Shown: piece by piece, positions 1-12,867 of the stretch
Numbering within the stretch: position 1 is the first letter of the stretch
Layout of the letters: the number at the start of each line of letters is the position of its first letter
Origin: Neostapfia colusana
Lineage: Eukaryota > Streptophyta > Magnoliopsida > Poales > Poaceae
Assembly (NCBI GenBank): GCA_030760725.1
Contig: JASWHV010000019.1
Coordinates: 38,195,944-38,259,943 of the forward strand
Length of the DNA stretch: 64,000 bases
Reading direction: 5' to 3'
Translations under genes and position numbers: made by a program
The notes under the pieces: model-generated
What the model was told of the DNA's origin: nothing
Databases searched by the model: none
What the model saw: only the letters and a program-made list of their open reading frames with translations

Positions 1-1311
1 CTACTACCTCCCGGTGAATTAATATGATATGATGCGGCCAAGGTCGTTGATGGTACTTGGTGCTTAACCACATAATCTTTGCTGATAAAATCATGTGTAG
101 CACCCGAGTCGAACAACACGAGCGTGGGCTGATCACGTAGGCTGAACATGCCCGCCAATACGGGTTCTCCTACGGGAACGTCTTCAACTGCCATATAGTT
201 TACGTTCCCCACCTTCAGTGTTGTCCTCCTTGGCTGACCATGAAATTTCTTTGCCGCTTGAGATGACATGTGACTGCTGCTTTGCTGGGCCACTTGACCC
301 TCCTGAGGAATATTGTCTACATTGCTACAAGTGTTATACAATGCGAGCTCAGGATCTTCACCATATGGAAGTAGTTGATATTCCTGTGCACTTTGCTGAG
401 GTGGGGGTGCACAAATACTCCTTTGCTGCTGTTGCAGCAGTGGCTGAACCTCCATGGGTGAATATGGACAGTATTGGATCTGAGGTGGTACGTCAAAGGA
501 CTGAATTTCCACCCCGGAGGGTAAGCAGCATATCACCGGTTGTTCTTGATGATAATCATCCGTACTTGCCAGTGATAATTTTCTCTTCCTCTTACTTTCC
601 TTGTGCTCGAGTTCAGCTATTTCTTGAATCATAGCAGCATTGACTAACTCGCTATAATTACCTTTATTGCATTGTGCCACTTTCGTCCGAAGCTTCACAT
701 CGAGGCCTCGGAAGAAGTAATGACACTTCATTGTCTCATTAAGCACATAAGCAGATGCATATTGTACTAAACGGTTAAATTCCGTAAAGTACTCCATAAC
801 ACTCATGCCTTCTTGCTTGAGTTCATAGAACTCTTCAATTCTGGTTTTGATAATGCCCTCACAAATATGACGTGCACGGAAAGCCTCACGAAACTCCGTC
901 CACGACACACGATGGCCTTCAGCGATCTTAGCAAGATATTCAGACCACCAAGCCCCAGCGGATTCCATGAAGTTGCTGAGCGGCAAATGAAGCCTTCTCA
1001 TATTCATCACACTGGAGCATTCCCAATTTGGATTCAATCACTCGGAGCCAACGATCTGCCTCCAAGGCTTCTTTCGCTTCAGAGAATACCGGTGGTTGTC
1101 TTGCTAGAAAATCCAGATACGTATTCAGGGTGGGGTTTAGCTGGGAGGTCTCCTGTCGGATGCCTTGCTGCACCAAAAACTCAAGAGACTCAGCCATTCT
1201 CCCCAACACTTCCGCCAGTCCGGTTGATGATGGCGGTGATCGTCGCTGCGACGAATCATTTCCATCCCGACTGGAACCACCAACCTCATACCCAGAATGA
1301 GTATGATCCAT
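1..1311 (-). pseudogene. gag: Gag-protease of element A (partial, frameshifted)
   Basis: Structural capsid polyprotein followed by an aspartic protease. ATG at 1311-1309 opens a frame beginning MDHTHSGYEVG that stays open to 940. The retrotransposon Gag domain (motifs WTEFREAF, FFRGLD, LVNAAMIQEIAE) then continues in another frame through about 640. Near the left edge a third stretch reads VLFDSGATHDFI, the protease active site D-S-G-A. The zinc knuckle expected between Gag and protease (C-x2-C-x4-H-x4-C) is not recognisable, so that part has decayed or was never canonical. At least two frameshifts make it a pseudogene. The ATG is preceded by CAG plus one base, the same arrangement seen before gag in B, D and E. 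Confidence 0.8.
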
Positions 1312-3147
1312 ACTGCAAGAGTGAGCAATTTACGGTTAATATCCAAGAGTGTACTCAGCTTTAACTTGAAATTATTAAACGCAAAAGCATCACATCAACG
1401 TTGCAGCATATATAAAGGAAACAAGGTTTTTGACAATTCTGAAATATGACCAATGATTGTTGAAGTTTGTCAAACTCTTAAACCAACAACAAGGAATGAT
1501 GAAAGATAACTAATGAATATGTCATGGAACATAGAGAAGTATAACACCTTCATGTCCACAACACGTCCTAAATTACATGGGCAATGAGCAATGCTCTGTT
1601 CAGTATGACCCTTGGACCTTAATCCCAGAATTTAATTATGAAAATGGCAGTTTCATGTCTCAAGTTGAATATCAAAGTTATATGTAACTTCAATAACTTT
1701 CCAACGAGTATTTATTTGCCTTCATAGCAATTCTGGATCAGGAGTTGTGATATTTCAAGGTTGACAGAAATCTGGAACAATTTTGACAGCACCTCCTCTG
1801 AAAGTGTCTGTTTTGTCCGGAAGATTTCATAAAGTTCTACCCCAAATCTGTAGAAACTTTGAACTACAAAGTCGTAGCACATATCACAAACTTTCCAACG
1901 GTGTCTTACATGACACTTAGAGATTTTTCTACAAGAAATTATGGTTGAAATACAGAAAATTCGAGAGAGCATTTTTGGTCTGCCCTGTTTTTGGACAGTT
2001 AACACTCATCTGATATTCTCATCCATTTGGAGGGAGATTCTGTTCTGGAGTTCTACATAAAAGTTGTAGAAGACTTCACAACCTTTCCAGAAATGTATCA
2101 TTCACCTCCATTGGTTCAACCAATTAAAGTTATTCCCTGTTCAAGTTCAGCAAAAATTCTGCTGAGAACAGGGGAGGTTGTTTCTAATGGTTTGAAATGG
2201 AAACTATACTCCCAATTGACTCTTAGTTCAATATAGGAGTTCATTAACCCCTAATGGAATCCTAGCCTCCGAAAGTACTCTTTTCTTTGAAAATTTCATT
2301 TTTCATGCAGTTAAGAACATATTACGGTACTACGTTTCCTCACCAAATCAAAATCCTAACCGGCGTTACACCGGCATATACGTTTCAAATGGTGGCACTA
2401 AAGCGATCACTCACACACGTGTTCTAAACGACATGTTCTACTTGTGGTTAAGTACCTGCAGAAAAACAATCAATAGTGATGCACACAAAGGTTTTCCATT
2501 TCAGGCAGGTCCATATCATAGTAAAAACATACGCCCCGTATCTTTGCCATACGGGCCGTCCTTGAGTCAAGTCACGTCTCAAGGTACATGGTCGCGTTTT
2601 CACACCACACGACGGGGAACCCGAGTAGAGCGTGAATGGGTCGTCACGGTTGGGAATGATATCAACCCAACGGATACCACCTACTGCCTCATGACCTTTG
2701 AGGCACGCCGATGGCGAGCGCTGCGTATGGCCCTTTGAACATTGAACGTTCAAGAGTTGCATACTATCGTGTTGCTTACCACACGATGGGGTATTCTCAC
2801 TTCTGCCTAAAGCACGCTGGAGATCAGCGTTTTCATATGCTCTCCGAACCATAGAGAGGTTCAGAGACTCATATTAACTACCGTGCCAAGCCACGGTATA
2901 TCATTCCATACTATTACTCGTATGGCGAGTTACCGCAATTGATCCGCCTGCGGTGGCGTACCTTACCTCTTACCTCCACGTAGGTGCGTCGTTACATAAT
3001 TGAAATACTGAATATTAACACACTGTTAGCTTGCCACCTTAAGTAACTATGCGTCTAATAGTCCTTATATGGGCATACTACACGTTTCTCACTCGTGTAC
3101 TTCGAAGTTTTCGAAAATAAGCTCTTTTCATGCGTGCTATTCCCAAT
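1312..3147 (-). other. Leader of element A between primer site and gag
   Basis: Untranslated leader of about 1.8 kb. It shares blocks with the leaders of B and D (for example around 2060-2110 and 2340-2430, which resemble 14400-14470 and 14690-14780). I see no counterpart of the pre-gag ORF of B, D and E; the short open frames here have no similarity to it. Nothing else recognisable. Confidence 0.55.
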
Positions 3148-3150
3148 GCG

Positions 3151-3162
3151 ACTCTGATACCA
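3151..3162 (-). promoter_or_regulatory. Primer-binding site, element A
   Basis: The minus-strand sequence matches the plant initiator-methionine tRNA primer site TGGTATCAGAGC at 11 of 12 positions; the last base is changed. It lies four bases inside the LTR edge at 3167, the expected place for priming minus-strand DNA synthesis. Confidence 0.85.
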
Positions 3163-3166
3163 CGCC

Positions 3167-6100
3167 TGTGGGGAACCCCTTCCGGGATCCACACTCCAGG
3201 ATACACATTGGGTGGTGCCGTGCGATGCGGCACCCAACAGCATACACGAAAAGAACCATAAAGTACAAAGTCTTTTATTTCTCAAGATAGTGTCATTTAC
3301 AAAATAATGTACCACGAAGGTACACGCAGCGGAATATACATACACACTTACTCTCGGTCCTAACTATGCAAAAGAGAAGGCGTCCAGCCCGCGGACGCTT
3401 CTTACTAGCTTCCACAAAGATGAGTGCAGCGGCAGGGTTTCCGGTGAGTCGCTGATGGCTCACCGAACAACCATCTTCATAGCAAATTTTATAACCTGCA
3501 AAACACTAATAATGCAACCGTGAGCACGATGGCTCAGCAAGACTTAACCGACACTCCTAAACATGGAACTCTACGTGCAGGGATTACTAACATAGGAAAG
3601 GTATGATGCAACAACGACACGCCTAAATGTTGATCCTTACTTTCAGGTTTATAGCAGCAGATTATTATGCCTTAGGCAGCCCTCACATCGGAAGTCCACA
3701 ATCAAACAAGAAACACTTTCCTCCGATGTGGTGATGCCCAAAGAGGAGAATAAACTTAATGAGCTCTACAACTACGGCATACATGGTTGGCAATACAATG
3801 AATTTAAGAACTTCACATCAGCAATGATTCATCACACTTTATCTGGAATTTATTACTACATCACAACTCAGTGAACAAGTGGTACTCATATAACCGCGAG
3901 GGTAGGTGATTGCAATCAGGACACACCCGGAATACACGACACATACACCCGTCTCGAAAGACTAACGCGAGCTCTTTCTTACGTTGTATGCAGCAACCTT
4001 TCACCCGTCACTCCAATGCCGAACCAGTTCCGCCGACCCATCAGAAGGGCCACTACACGGAACACGTCGAAGTTGCTCCGCTAGCGGATTTACACCTCTG
4101 ACACCAACCCCCAAAGGACGGCCGTATAAGTTTCGACACGAGAGTACCCGAGTTACATCGGTTTATCGGGTCCCATATATCCGACATGCATCCGGTACTG
4201 TTCAAACTTGCTCAGCAGGGCGGCATACGCATCGGTCCTTAACCGACACAAACAGAGCTACAGCCACAAAGGCCCAACGTCCTGCTGCTCCTAATCTCTG
4301 CTCGGTCTCATTTTCCATTCCAGAACTTTCATTTTCTATAATCATACCCCGTTGTACCCACATCCTAAACTCGCGGGTAGCTTCCAACTACCCGACTTGT
4401 ACCAGATCCTATACCACTTTAGCCTAGCAGAAACTACACGAAGGTAACCTATTCTACCCTGTACTCCAAGGGTTTGTGGGCTATGCATTTGGAGTATCAA
4501 TCACCTGGACCTAATGCACAATACATACTAGACCCATAAAAGTGATATAAAGCAAAATATAACTAAAAGTTGTTAAATGCAAACCGGGGATTGCCTTATG
4601 TTGCTGCAGGTTTAGTTCTACTTTATAGTCAGTATCTTGGAGATGAGTTAAGCTTCAACTTGCTGCTCCGAGTCAAGTTGCCCGTCGAACTCCTTCGTCG
4701 TTTTTCCTACCGATATGAATATTCGCAGTTTTAATACGAGAAACTGAATTATAAAATAAATGTGCTGTAGGAACTAAGAATGGCTTAGACCAACTCTAAA
4801 GTGAGAGATGAGCTCTGTTATTGACAGGAACAGAGGACATTCTTCGTTGGGCAGTGGATGGTTGTTGAAGAAAATGCAAAGATCTATTTATAATGGACAT
4901 AAGAAAGGTAATAGGAAGAAACAGCAGAAAACTGGAGAAGATGATCTCAACTTGCTCTGAAATTTTTACAGTGGTCCATAGATCATACAGAGGTATGGCT
5001 TGCAAAATTTCAGACAAAGTTGATGGAAGATGTGGCCTAGGGAATTTTCTTACTATTTGGATTCTCTGCAATCCAATGGTAATTATTGTGTCTTTTCATG
5101 CTCCAAATTTGGTTTTTCAGAAACTCGAGAGTCTCATGAGTCCATAGGATTTGGTTTCACCATTTTTGGAGCTTCCTACACCGAGATATGAATTTTCCAA
5201 ACTTGGTTAAAAGTCTGAAAATGTCTCTGTTCATTTTCCCATTTTTCAGAGACATAGAGGATTCAAACAACATTTGGCCAAGCAAATGGAGTCCAATGCC
5301 TCTGAAAATTTTACTGGAGTTCAAGTATTATTTGAAGAATGTCCTGCCCAAATTTGGGAATTTTCCAACGAACAAAACTCCTGTAACAATTCCTACAATA
5401 TTTCCTTTAAATGAATTAATGAGCCAAATACAGGAATTTTCATAAATATTGGGCTGAACCCCTGGATAGTACTCTTTGAGAGGAATCCAACAAAATTTGT
5501 TTCACAATTTTTGGACACTCCTACACAAAGTTATGGCTCTCCAAAGTTTGAACTGAAATGGGAAAACCTGGAAAATGTTTAAATGCTGACAGTGGGTCCC
5601 ACTCGTCATCCCTAACCTCCAGCCACGCGCCAAACAGACCAGGGGCAGCTCCCTCCGGCGAGGTCGCCGGAAATGACCTTCGCGGCCACCTCCGGACCCC
5701 CTTCTGGTCGCCCCCCCCCATTTTCCACCATGCTGAACTCATTGGTGAGGTCGCCGGCGGCTGAAACTCGCCGGAAAGCAGTTCGCACTGGCCACAGCTA
5801 ACCCTAGGGCTCCGGCGAGGTCGTGTGCAGTGATTTCTCCACGAAATGGTCGGTTCTTGGGCTCTATAGCACCAGGGAATCATGGAGAAGACCGACATGA
5901 TGTCTAAACAGGCCGGGGAGAGCTCCAAACCTATCGCCACCGTGCACCCGACATGGTTCAGTGGTATAGCCTAAAAAAGAACTCAAATTCCTCGCTCAAC
6001 ACTCAATTTCTTGGTCTAAAATTGATGGAGAAGGTGTGCTAGGCAGTTAAGAACTTGGGTGCGGAGTTTGAAACACAACCAACACGAATTGAGGACGAAT

Positions 6101-7086
6101 TTTGCAATTTCTTACCTCAAGGTCAGTTTCGGCCGCCCGGGAGAAAAACTTGAAATTCTCCCTCTGTGATCAATGGCTTGGGCTGAGTTTTGGAGGTGAG
6201 CAACTAGGCTTGTAGGTGCACCTATGGGGTGGCTTGCTTGGGCGAGATCACCCCTGGTTTGGGCTGGCCACGACGACCAGTTCGGTTTTTCAGCTTTTAC
6301 CCGAAAGCTGCAGAACTTTTGCTGATTTCCGGTGCTAAGGAGCTCGGGGCTGTGGGGGAAAGTTGCTGGCCGGCTAGAGAACCCTTGGGCGCAGCTATTT
6401 GCTGTTGGGGGCTCGAGCAATCGGGCTCCAGTGCTTGCTGTGCGATGGGGAGAAGAACGGCAGGGTTCTGCTCGGGAGGAAGAACAGAGAGCTGGTTGAG
6501 CGAGAGAGAAACAACCAGGCTCGTACGTGGGATGGATAGGGGCAAGGCAACCGAGCTGAGAGCAGGAGGTGGCGCCCAAAAACTTCGTCCCGAAGTCTGC
6601 TGCCGATGTGCTGTCGGGAGCTCGCGCGATGGAGGAAAACAGAGGCGGTTCACTCCCTGTTTAGCTGACAGATGGGGTCCACCTCTCCCCCTTATCCCCC
6701 AATTTCTGTTTAAAAATAGCAACGAGCTCCAAATTTGATAAAATTTGTAGGATAGGCCAAAAGAAATACGAGGAACACAATGGTGCACTCAAATTTGAAT
6801 TTTGGTGAAGTTGGAATTTGAAACTGAGATTTAAATTCAAATTCGAATTTTCTCCCGTTTAAATTCTAACAAATAGGAAATCCTTTTTAAATGCTATGAA
6901 AATTTGCCGTGCTATTATTGGATGTGTGGAGAACCCAATGATAGCTTTAGATCTCCGTGTTCGGGAATTTTTGCAAGTTCAAGTTTTGACTTGGAGCTCA
7001 CACCGTTAAATTTAAAAGTTTAAATTCCCTCTCCTTTTCTCGGTGTGAACTGCAGCTCCACTTGCTTGAGTTTTTGTGATTTCACA
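3167..7086 (-). repeat. 5' LTR of element A (about 3.9 kb)
   Basis: Begins TG and ends CA. Its 3' half (3167-about 4900 in plus coordinates) is recognisably related to the LTRs of C, the solo LTR, B, D and E. The 5' half (about 5500-7086) is not readily alignable to them. A GC-rich block lies at about 5590-6660, flanked by AT-rich DNA. Long open frames in the GC-rich block are on both strands and look like compositional artefacts. The region 3290-4390 is closely related to 62070-63186. Confidence 0.75.
3214..3234 (-). repeat. LTR hairpin near the 3' end of LTR A
   Basis: Inverted repeat GGTGCCG...CGGCACC with a seven-base loop, about 45 bp inside the LTR edge. The same hairpin with a different but still paired stem occurs in every LTR family of this window. 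Confidence 0.6.
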
Positions 7087-8036
7087 AGTGCAACCTCAGG
7101 TTGCTGTCTAGCAGCTCAGGAACGAAGGAGGAGATTGTTTTGCTGGTTTTCCCGATTGAGCAGAGAGCTACGGCGAGAAACAATGCCGCTGCTCGGGTTT
7201 GCCCGCGAGAAGATAAAGCCGGCCGACTCCTGCTCGGCTGAGGCGGTGCCGGTCGCGTGGGGGCGCGAGCAAGCCGCCCTGGGCGCCAGCGCGCGTAGAG
7301 CGGAAGCATCTGGTGGCGCCTGTGGCTGCTCGGTGGCACAGCCGACAGCTGCTCGGTGGAATTTCCCACCGAGGCTGTGACATTGTGTGCAAGTTTTGCC
7401 TCCTTCTCTCTATGACATGTGGGTCCCATCCAGAGTTTTAACCTCTGAAATTTACTCCTAATCACTGTTGTAAACAGTGAGCCCCATAATACCCCTGGTG
7501 ATTCAAATTATTCACCCATGAGCCATTTGAACTGAGTAGAATTCAAATTGGGTTTGGTTTGAATGATTTTCAGCACAAGCTCAGTTTTGAATTCAAATAA
7601 AGTTTGAATTTGTCCCACTTAGCTCATGTCAAGATCAACTCCAAATGGAGCAAAAATTGGTGTGTGAGCTCACAAAAATGTGCTGAATAAGAATATGCCT
7701 CCCACTTTTAAATTCATGGGATAAAAACAGTTTGAATTTGAATATGGTTTCAAACTGCCCTCTTTCTAACTATACCCAAAATGACCTCAACAAGGTTTTG
7801 AATTTGGGTGAAACTTGGCATGGACATCCTTAGCAATGTGTAGGAGTTTTCATATGTCCAGTCCACCTATATCACATGTGGGAAATACCACTTTTGCAAT
7901 ATGTGAGTTCGTTTTCTAATGAGCATGTTGATGGTGGTTACTTACTCTTCATTTCTGTTCATCATCTTTCCTTAAATGAGGTGTGTGTGTATGGTGATGA
8001 ACACCTCAAATATGTGTCAAAACTGAGGCCCTTACA
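7087..8036 (-). repeat. 3' LTR of element B, first 950 bp (cut by element A)
   Basis: Near-identical over its length to 18391-19337 of the right LTR, and ends with the LTR terminus CTTACA next to the polypurine tract. Homology to the right LTR starts exactly at 7087, directly after the CA end of LTR A, as expected for insertion of A here rather than a deletion. Confidence 0.85.
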
Positions 8037-8050
8037 TTCTTCCCCCCTTA
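8037..8050 (-). promoter_or_regulatory. Polypurine tract, element B
   Basis: On the minus strand a run of purines with six consecutive Gs directly abuts the LTR start TGTAAGGG. It primes plus-strand DNA synthesis in this class of element. C and E have the same tract, each preceded by a conserved GGGACGAGATTC block. Confidence 0.85.
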
Positions 8051-8105
8051 AAGGAATCTCATCCCGAGATTATAAGGTGAAAATGAGAGAGAGGACGGTG
8101 GAAAT

Positions 8106-9426
8106 TACCGGATATGCGACGTGAAAAAGTCAGGGTAGTTAGCGCGAAGAAATCCTTCGCTCTCCCATGTCGCTTCATCCATGGAGTGATTACTCCATAG
8201 AACCTTGTAGAACCACAACGTACGGTTGCGTGCGGTTCGGGCCTTTTCATCAATAATATGCACCGGTTCCTACCGATAGGTGAGATCTGGTTGCAGTTCT
8301 TCAATGTCTTCCAGCTGAACGGTAGTTGATAGCTTGAGACACTTCCTCAGCTGGGAAATGTGAAAGACGTCGTGCACACCAGAAAGTGCTTCTGGTAATT
8401 TCAGCTGGTATGCCACTGATCCACATCTTTCGGTAATCTGGAATGGACCGATGAATCGGGGTGCCAACTTTCCTCTCACCCCAAATCTGTTTGCACCCTT
8501 CATTGGAGACACCCGTAGGTATACGTGATCTCCAACTTCGAATTGTAATGGGCACCTTCTCCGATCCGCATACTGTTTCTGATGGGATTGAGCGTCTTTT
8601 AGGTTCGCTTGAATCAGTCGAACCTTTTCTTCCGCGTTGTTGACGAGGTCAATCCCGAAGGTAACCCTTTCGCCAGACTCACACCAGTTCAACGGTGTGC
8701 GGCATTTTCTTCCGTATAGCGCCTCGTAGGGCGCCATCTTTATGCTGGCTTGGTACCCATTGTTGTACGAGAACTCGGCTAACGGCAAGTGATCATCCTA
8801 ATTCTTGTCGTGGTTGATAGCGCAAGCTCGCAACATGTCTTCTAAGATTTGATTTACCCACTCGGTTTGCCCATCCGTCTGCGGGTGGTATGCTGAAGTA
8901 CGGATCAGCTTCGTCCCCAAGGCAGCATGCAGCTGCTCCCAAAAACGGGACACAAATAACGTGCCCCGATCCGATATGATGGTATGGGGTACGCCGTACA
9001 AGCATAGGATCCGTGAGATGTACAGTTCAGCGTACTTCTTGGCATTGTAGTTTGTGTTAACCGGGATGAAATGGCCAACTTTGGTGAGCCGATCGACGAT
9101 CACCCACACAGAATCATGTTTCTGAAACGTGGTGGGTAAACCGACGATGAAATCCATGCTCACGTCCTCCCACTTCCAGGCAGGAATGCCCAGTGGTTGC
9201 AGCAGTCCCAGTTTCCGCATGTGGTCTGCCTTCACCCTTCGACATGTATCATACTCGGACACGTATTTGCAGTCTCTCGCTTCATCCGTGTCCACCAAAA
9301 CTTGCTTCTGAGCTCTTGATACATCTTGTTGCTGCCGGGGTGAATAGAGAACTTTGACAAGTGAGCCTCATCAAAGATTTTCTTTCGTAATTCCGGGTTA
9401 CGGGGTACGACGATCCGGTCCTTGAA
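8106..9426 (-). pseudogene. int: Integrase with chromodomain, element B (broken)
   Basis: Integrase inserts the cDNA; the C-terminal chromodomain of this lineage is known to target heterochromatic histone marks. The 9298-8798 stretch carries the end of the zinc finger (CDTCRRVKADH), catalytic D in VSMDFIVGLP, D in IISDRGTLF and E in HPQTDGQTEWVNQ (W replaces the usual R). A TAG replaces a tryptophan codon near 8796; the frame then continues to 8270 through the GPF motif (RFIGPFQITERCG). The chromodomain (RNRTLWFYKVLW, EATWESEGF) follows to the terminal stop near 8106, beyond another in-frame stop at 8270. The N-terminal zinc-finger part (9300-9426) is frameshifted. Confidence 0.88.
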
Positions 9427-10956
9427 CTATAGGACGCCGTCTCCGTCCTTCCGGAAACATTTCAGCTCCCCACTGTCTACACGTCTCCGCAAATGTGACA
9501 TGCCCTTGTCATTCTTCTGGGCTGCCGCTATCTCTTCACGGATGGTGGGGATCAAAGCTAGGTTGTAGAGAGCTCCGTGTGGAATCACATGTAGTGGTGG
9601 TTCGCTCTCTTCCAACGGTGTGATGGTCAGATTGTTGACGTGTGACTTGCGGATCAATTCTAACCATCTTCGCTGCCTCATGTTCAGCTCCTTCTGAGTG
9701 AATATGTACTTGAGGCTTTTGTGGTCGGTATATAAATGTACGTGGTTACCGAGTAGGTAGTGCCTCCACATTTTCAGTGCAAGTACCACGGCAGCGAGCT
9801 CCAAGTCGTGAGTTGGATAATTTTGCTCATGGTTTCTAAGCTGCCATAATCCATACGCGACCACTCTTCGGTCTTGCATCAGCCCACATCCGAGCCCAAT
9901 GCCGGATGCATCGCAGTACACATCGAAGGGTTTTGTTGTGTCTGGCTGCGCCAAAACCGGTGCTGATGTCAGGTGCTTGACTAAAGCCTTGAATGCCGCT
10001 TCACATGCTGGACTCCAAACATATTTGGTAGCCTTATTCAGCAGCTCTATCATTGGCTTGGCAATCTTCGAGAAGTTCAGAATGAACCTCCGATAATATC
10101 CCGCGAGTCCGAGGAAACTCTGTACCTCGTGAACAGTTCTCGGGGATTTCCAATTCAGCACTTGAGTGATCTTGCTCGGGTCTACAGCGATAGCCCCCGC
10201 TGAGATGATATGCCCGAGGAAAGGCACTTGCGATATCCAGAATTCGCATTTGCAGAATTTCGCGTATAGCTTGTGATCCCGCAGCCGTTGCAAGACTATA
10301 CGCAGATGCTTCTTGTGATCTTCCTCCGACTTGGAATATACCAGGATGTCGTCGATGAAGACCACGACAAACTTGTCCAGCTCTGGCATGAATACCGAGT
10401 TCATCAAGTACATGAAGTGAGCTGGAGCATTAGTGAGGCCGAAGGACATGACCAGGTACTCATAAAGTCCGTACCTCGTCGAGAAAGCCGTCTTCGGAAT
10501 GTCCTCAGCCCTTATCTTAATCTGATGGTACCCGGATCTTAAGTCCATTTTGGAAAAGATCTTTGCTTCGACCAACTGATCAAACAACATGTCAATCCGT
10601 GGCAACGGGTACTTGTTCTTGATGGTTACGGCATTTAATGGACGATAGTCCATGCAAAGCCGCAACGTCTCATCCTTCTTCCTGACAAATAATGCCGAAC
10701 AGCCCCATGGCGAGGAGCTCGGCCTAATAAAACCCTTCTCCAGAAGGTCCGTGAGCTGAGTCTTCATTTCAGCCAACTCCTTGGGCGCCATCTTGTACGG
10801 CCTTCGGGATATCGGCATGGTTCCCGGTGCAAGTTCAATCTTGAACTCCACCTCTCTATCGGGCGGCATTCCCGGTAAATCATCCGGGAATACGTCAGGG
10901 AACTCTCGGACCACTGCAACATCTTTCCAATCTGATAGTTGTGGACTGATAGACAC
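9427..10956 (-). pseudogene. pol: Reverse transcriptase-RNase H, element B
   Basis: Copies the RNA genome into DNA and degrades the RNA strand. The 509-codon open stretch carries the Ty3-type RT blocks: PLPRIDMLFDQL, MDLRSGYHQI, the catalytic motif FIDD (in VVFIDDILVYSK) and FLGHIIS. The RNase H part follows (DVYCDASGIGLGCG, HDLELAAVVLAL, YTDHKSLKYIF). After WLELI it jumps straight to RKSHVNN: about 22 residues present in C and E, including the last RNase H catalytic Asp in the ADALS motif, are deleted in frame. RT itself looks uninterrupted, but it is in a different frame from gag, so a frameshift lies near 10960-11150. Confidence 0.9.
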
Positions 10957-12595
10957 TTGGAAGTTTTATTTCAGGACTGTCCAGAAATAAAGAGTGAGAC
11001 CCGTGCACTTCTGAGTTTAAGTGCACGACTCAAAGGAAGGTGTCTAAAACAGCGCCGTGGCAGGTTAACCACAACATCCCTAGGATGACATCGACCTTCT
11101 GTCCCTCTAAGATAATGAGAGACGTGGGGTACACTCTACCCGCTAAGCATAATGGCGCCTAGGAAACCATTACGCTTTCTGAAATCTTCCCACCCGGTGA
11201 ACAAATTAAATATGGACTATCGGTGGGTAGTATTGGCAAGCTGTATTTAGCAATGAAAGCTTGGCTAATAAAATTATGCGTGGCGCCTGAATCAAACAGT
11301 ACTATAGCGGGATGCTGGTGGAGTTGGAACATACCCGCAAGGATTGGCTCGCTCTCTGGCACGTCCTCTATGGCAAGCTGGTGGACGGTGCCGGGCCTAG
11401 GGTTTGCCCGCTGCGCATTAGTAGGGTTCCGGGGTTGATTCCTCCCCGGAAACTGTGGTGCAACTCCGCCGCCTTGCCTCTCCGGGCAACTGCTCGCGAA
11501 GTGTCCTGGACGACCACACTTGTAACATGTGGCCGCGGTTGGTGTAGTGTTCGGGGGACGAAAGCCCGGCATGCGCTGCTGAGGTGCATACGCACGCGGC
11601 ATCGCCCGCTGCTGCTGTTGTTGCGGAGGTGGTACTGGCAGTGCCGGCCCGAATGCCGTTGAAGAGTACGGCCGACTGCGGAACGGCATTGACTGCTGTG
11701 GTGGCTGCCAGCGTGGACCTGATGGTGGGCGATTCACCATCCGAAACTTCTGAGAAGGACCGCCTCCTTCTCCACTGCTCTGCGGCACGCTTCGCTTTCG
11801 CTCTGCCGCCGCCAACTCCTTACCGGAGTTTTCCTGAACAATCGCAGCATCAATGATGTCGTTGAGGCTGCCGCGATTGAACATCGCCAACTTGTCCTTC
11901 AGGAGCGGGTTAAGCCCCTGGTAAAAATGGTCCCGCCACTTCTCGTCGTTATCAGCATGATACGACGCATAAAGCGCGAGATCGTTGAACGCCCTGGAGT
12001 ATTCCTGCGCGTTCCGGCAACCTTGCTGCAGGTGCAGGAACTCCTGCGTCTTCCTCTTCATCAAACCTGGCGGTATATGATAGGCCCTGAAGGCCGTCCT
12101 GAACTCCGCCCAGGTCATCACTCGGTCGGTGGGCTGTGAAGCACATAAGTTGGCCCACCACGCGCTCGCGGATCCTTGGAGCTGCTGGACCGCGAACTGA
12201 GTCTTGCGCTGCTAACTTATCTGGAGCAGCCCGAACTTCATCTCTATGGCGCGGAGCCAGTTGTCCGCATCAAGTGGTTCATCCACCCTTGAGAATACCG
12301 GGGGATGAGTCTCCAGGAAGTCGGAGTAGGAGCTCTGTTGACGCTCCTCACGGTCTTGACGTCTCTCTGGGTGAGACGTATTTGCGATTAGAGTCTGCAG
12401 CAACTCCGTGTGCTGCTGATGTGAACCTGCCATTGCCGCGACGATGTCGGCCAATGTAACCATTGGCAGTGGCGGTGGCGGTGTTTGCTGTTGCTGTTGC
12501 TGCTGTTGTCCCGAGGAGTCCTCGGGAGGCTGTTGGGAGGTCTCTCCCCCTTGGTTAGTACCCCCAACGTCCGGGTTGGCACGAGTACGCGTCAT
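10957..12595 (-). pseudogene. gag: Gag-protease, element B (stop and frameshift)
   Basis: Capsid polyprotein of the virus-like particle. The ATG at 12595-12593 gives MTRTRANPDVGG, then a Gln/Pro-rich stretch and the Gag domain (PPVFSRVDEPLDADNWLRAIEMKFG). A TAA after LLQIS near 12212 interrupts it; the same frame resumes to 11159 with WAEFRTAFRAYHIP, FYQGLNPLLKDKLA, the zinc knuckle CYKCGRPGHFASSC and the protease site LFDSGATHNF. The rest of the protease (11158-10957) is frameshifted. The ATG follows CAG plus one base, a possible 3' splice site. Confidence 0.88.
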
Positions 12596-12867
12596 TCTGA
12601 AATTCAAAACAGCAGCGATCAGCACATGTCATACTTAAAATTCCATATGCAACAGTAGGTATTGACGTGACACATAATTAATTTGCACAACATTCACATA
12701 TCTTGATAAAGCATAAACTTTATACAAGATACGTTATTCTAGGGTCTCCGAGAAGTCGTGCTCATGTCGTCACTACCTATACATACGCTACTGTCTACAC
12801 GACATGTCACCGATTACAAAAGTTGGGTTACATTACTCTAGCTTCCCTACATGGCAACTGTAACCTC

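Larger units (their letters stand above)
1..7086 (-). mobile_element. Ty3/gypsy element A, 5' part only (minus strand)
   Basis: Reading leftward on the minus strand: a 5' LTR (3167-7086), a primer-binding site (3151-3162), a leader, then gag and the start of the protease, which runs off the left edge. RT, RNase H, integrase and the 3' LTR are outside the window. The LTR starts TG and ends CA in plus coordinates (TGTGGGG at 3167, TTTCACA ending at 7086). The next five bases, AGTGC (7087-7091), also occur at the matching place in the intact LTR of element B (18391-18395). I therefore infer that A inserted into B's 3' LTR, and a second AGTGC should lie left of A. Unlike B, D and E, A shows no extra ORF before gag. 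Its LTR shares only its 3' half with the other families. Confidence 0.8.

Noticed and set aside
6112..6788. Overlapping open frames of 155-169 codons on both strands in the GC-rich block of LTR A
   Set aside because: Frames on both strands in GC-rich LTR DNA, not matched in frame by other copies; no protein motif. Same for frames at 7045-7465, 18315-18767, 22498-23705, 33364-34590, 37427-38677, 46426-47723 and 57856-59057.
7080..7095. Possible large deletion or LTR-LTR recombination junction joining LTR A to LTR B
   Set aside because: LTR A ends with CA exactly at 7086, and homology to B's LTR resumes exactly at AGTGC, a normal five-base target site. Simple insertion explains the junction and the other truncations.
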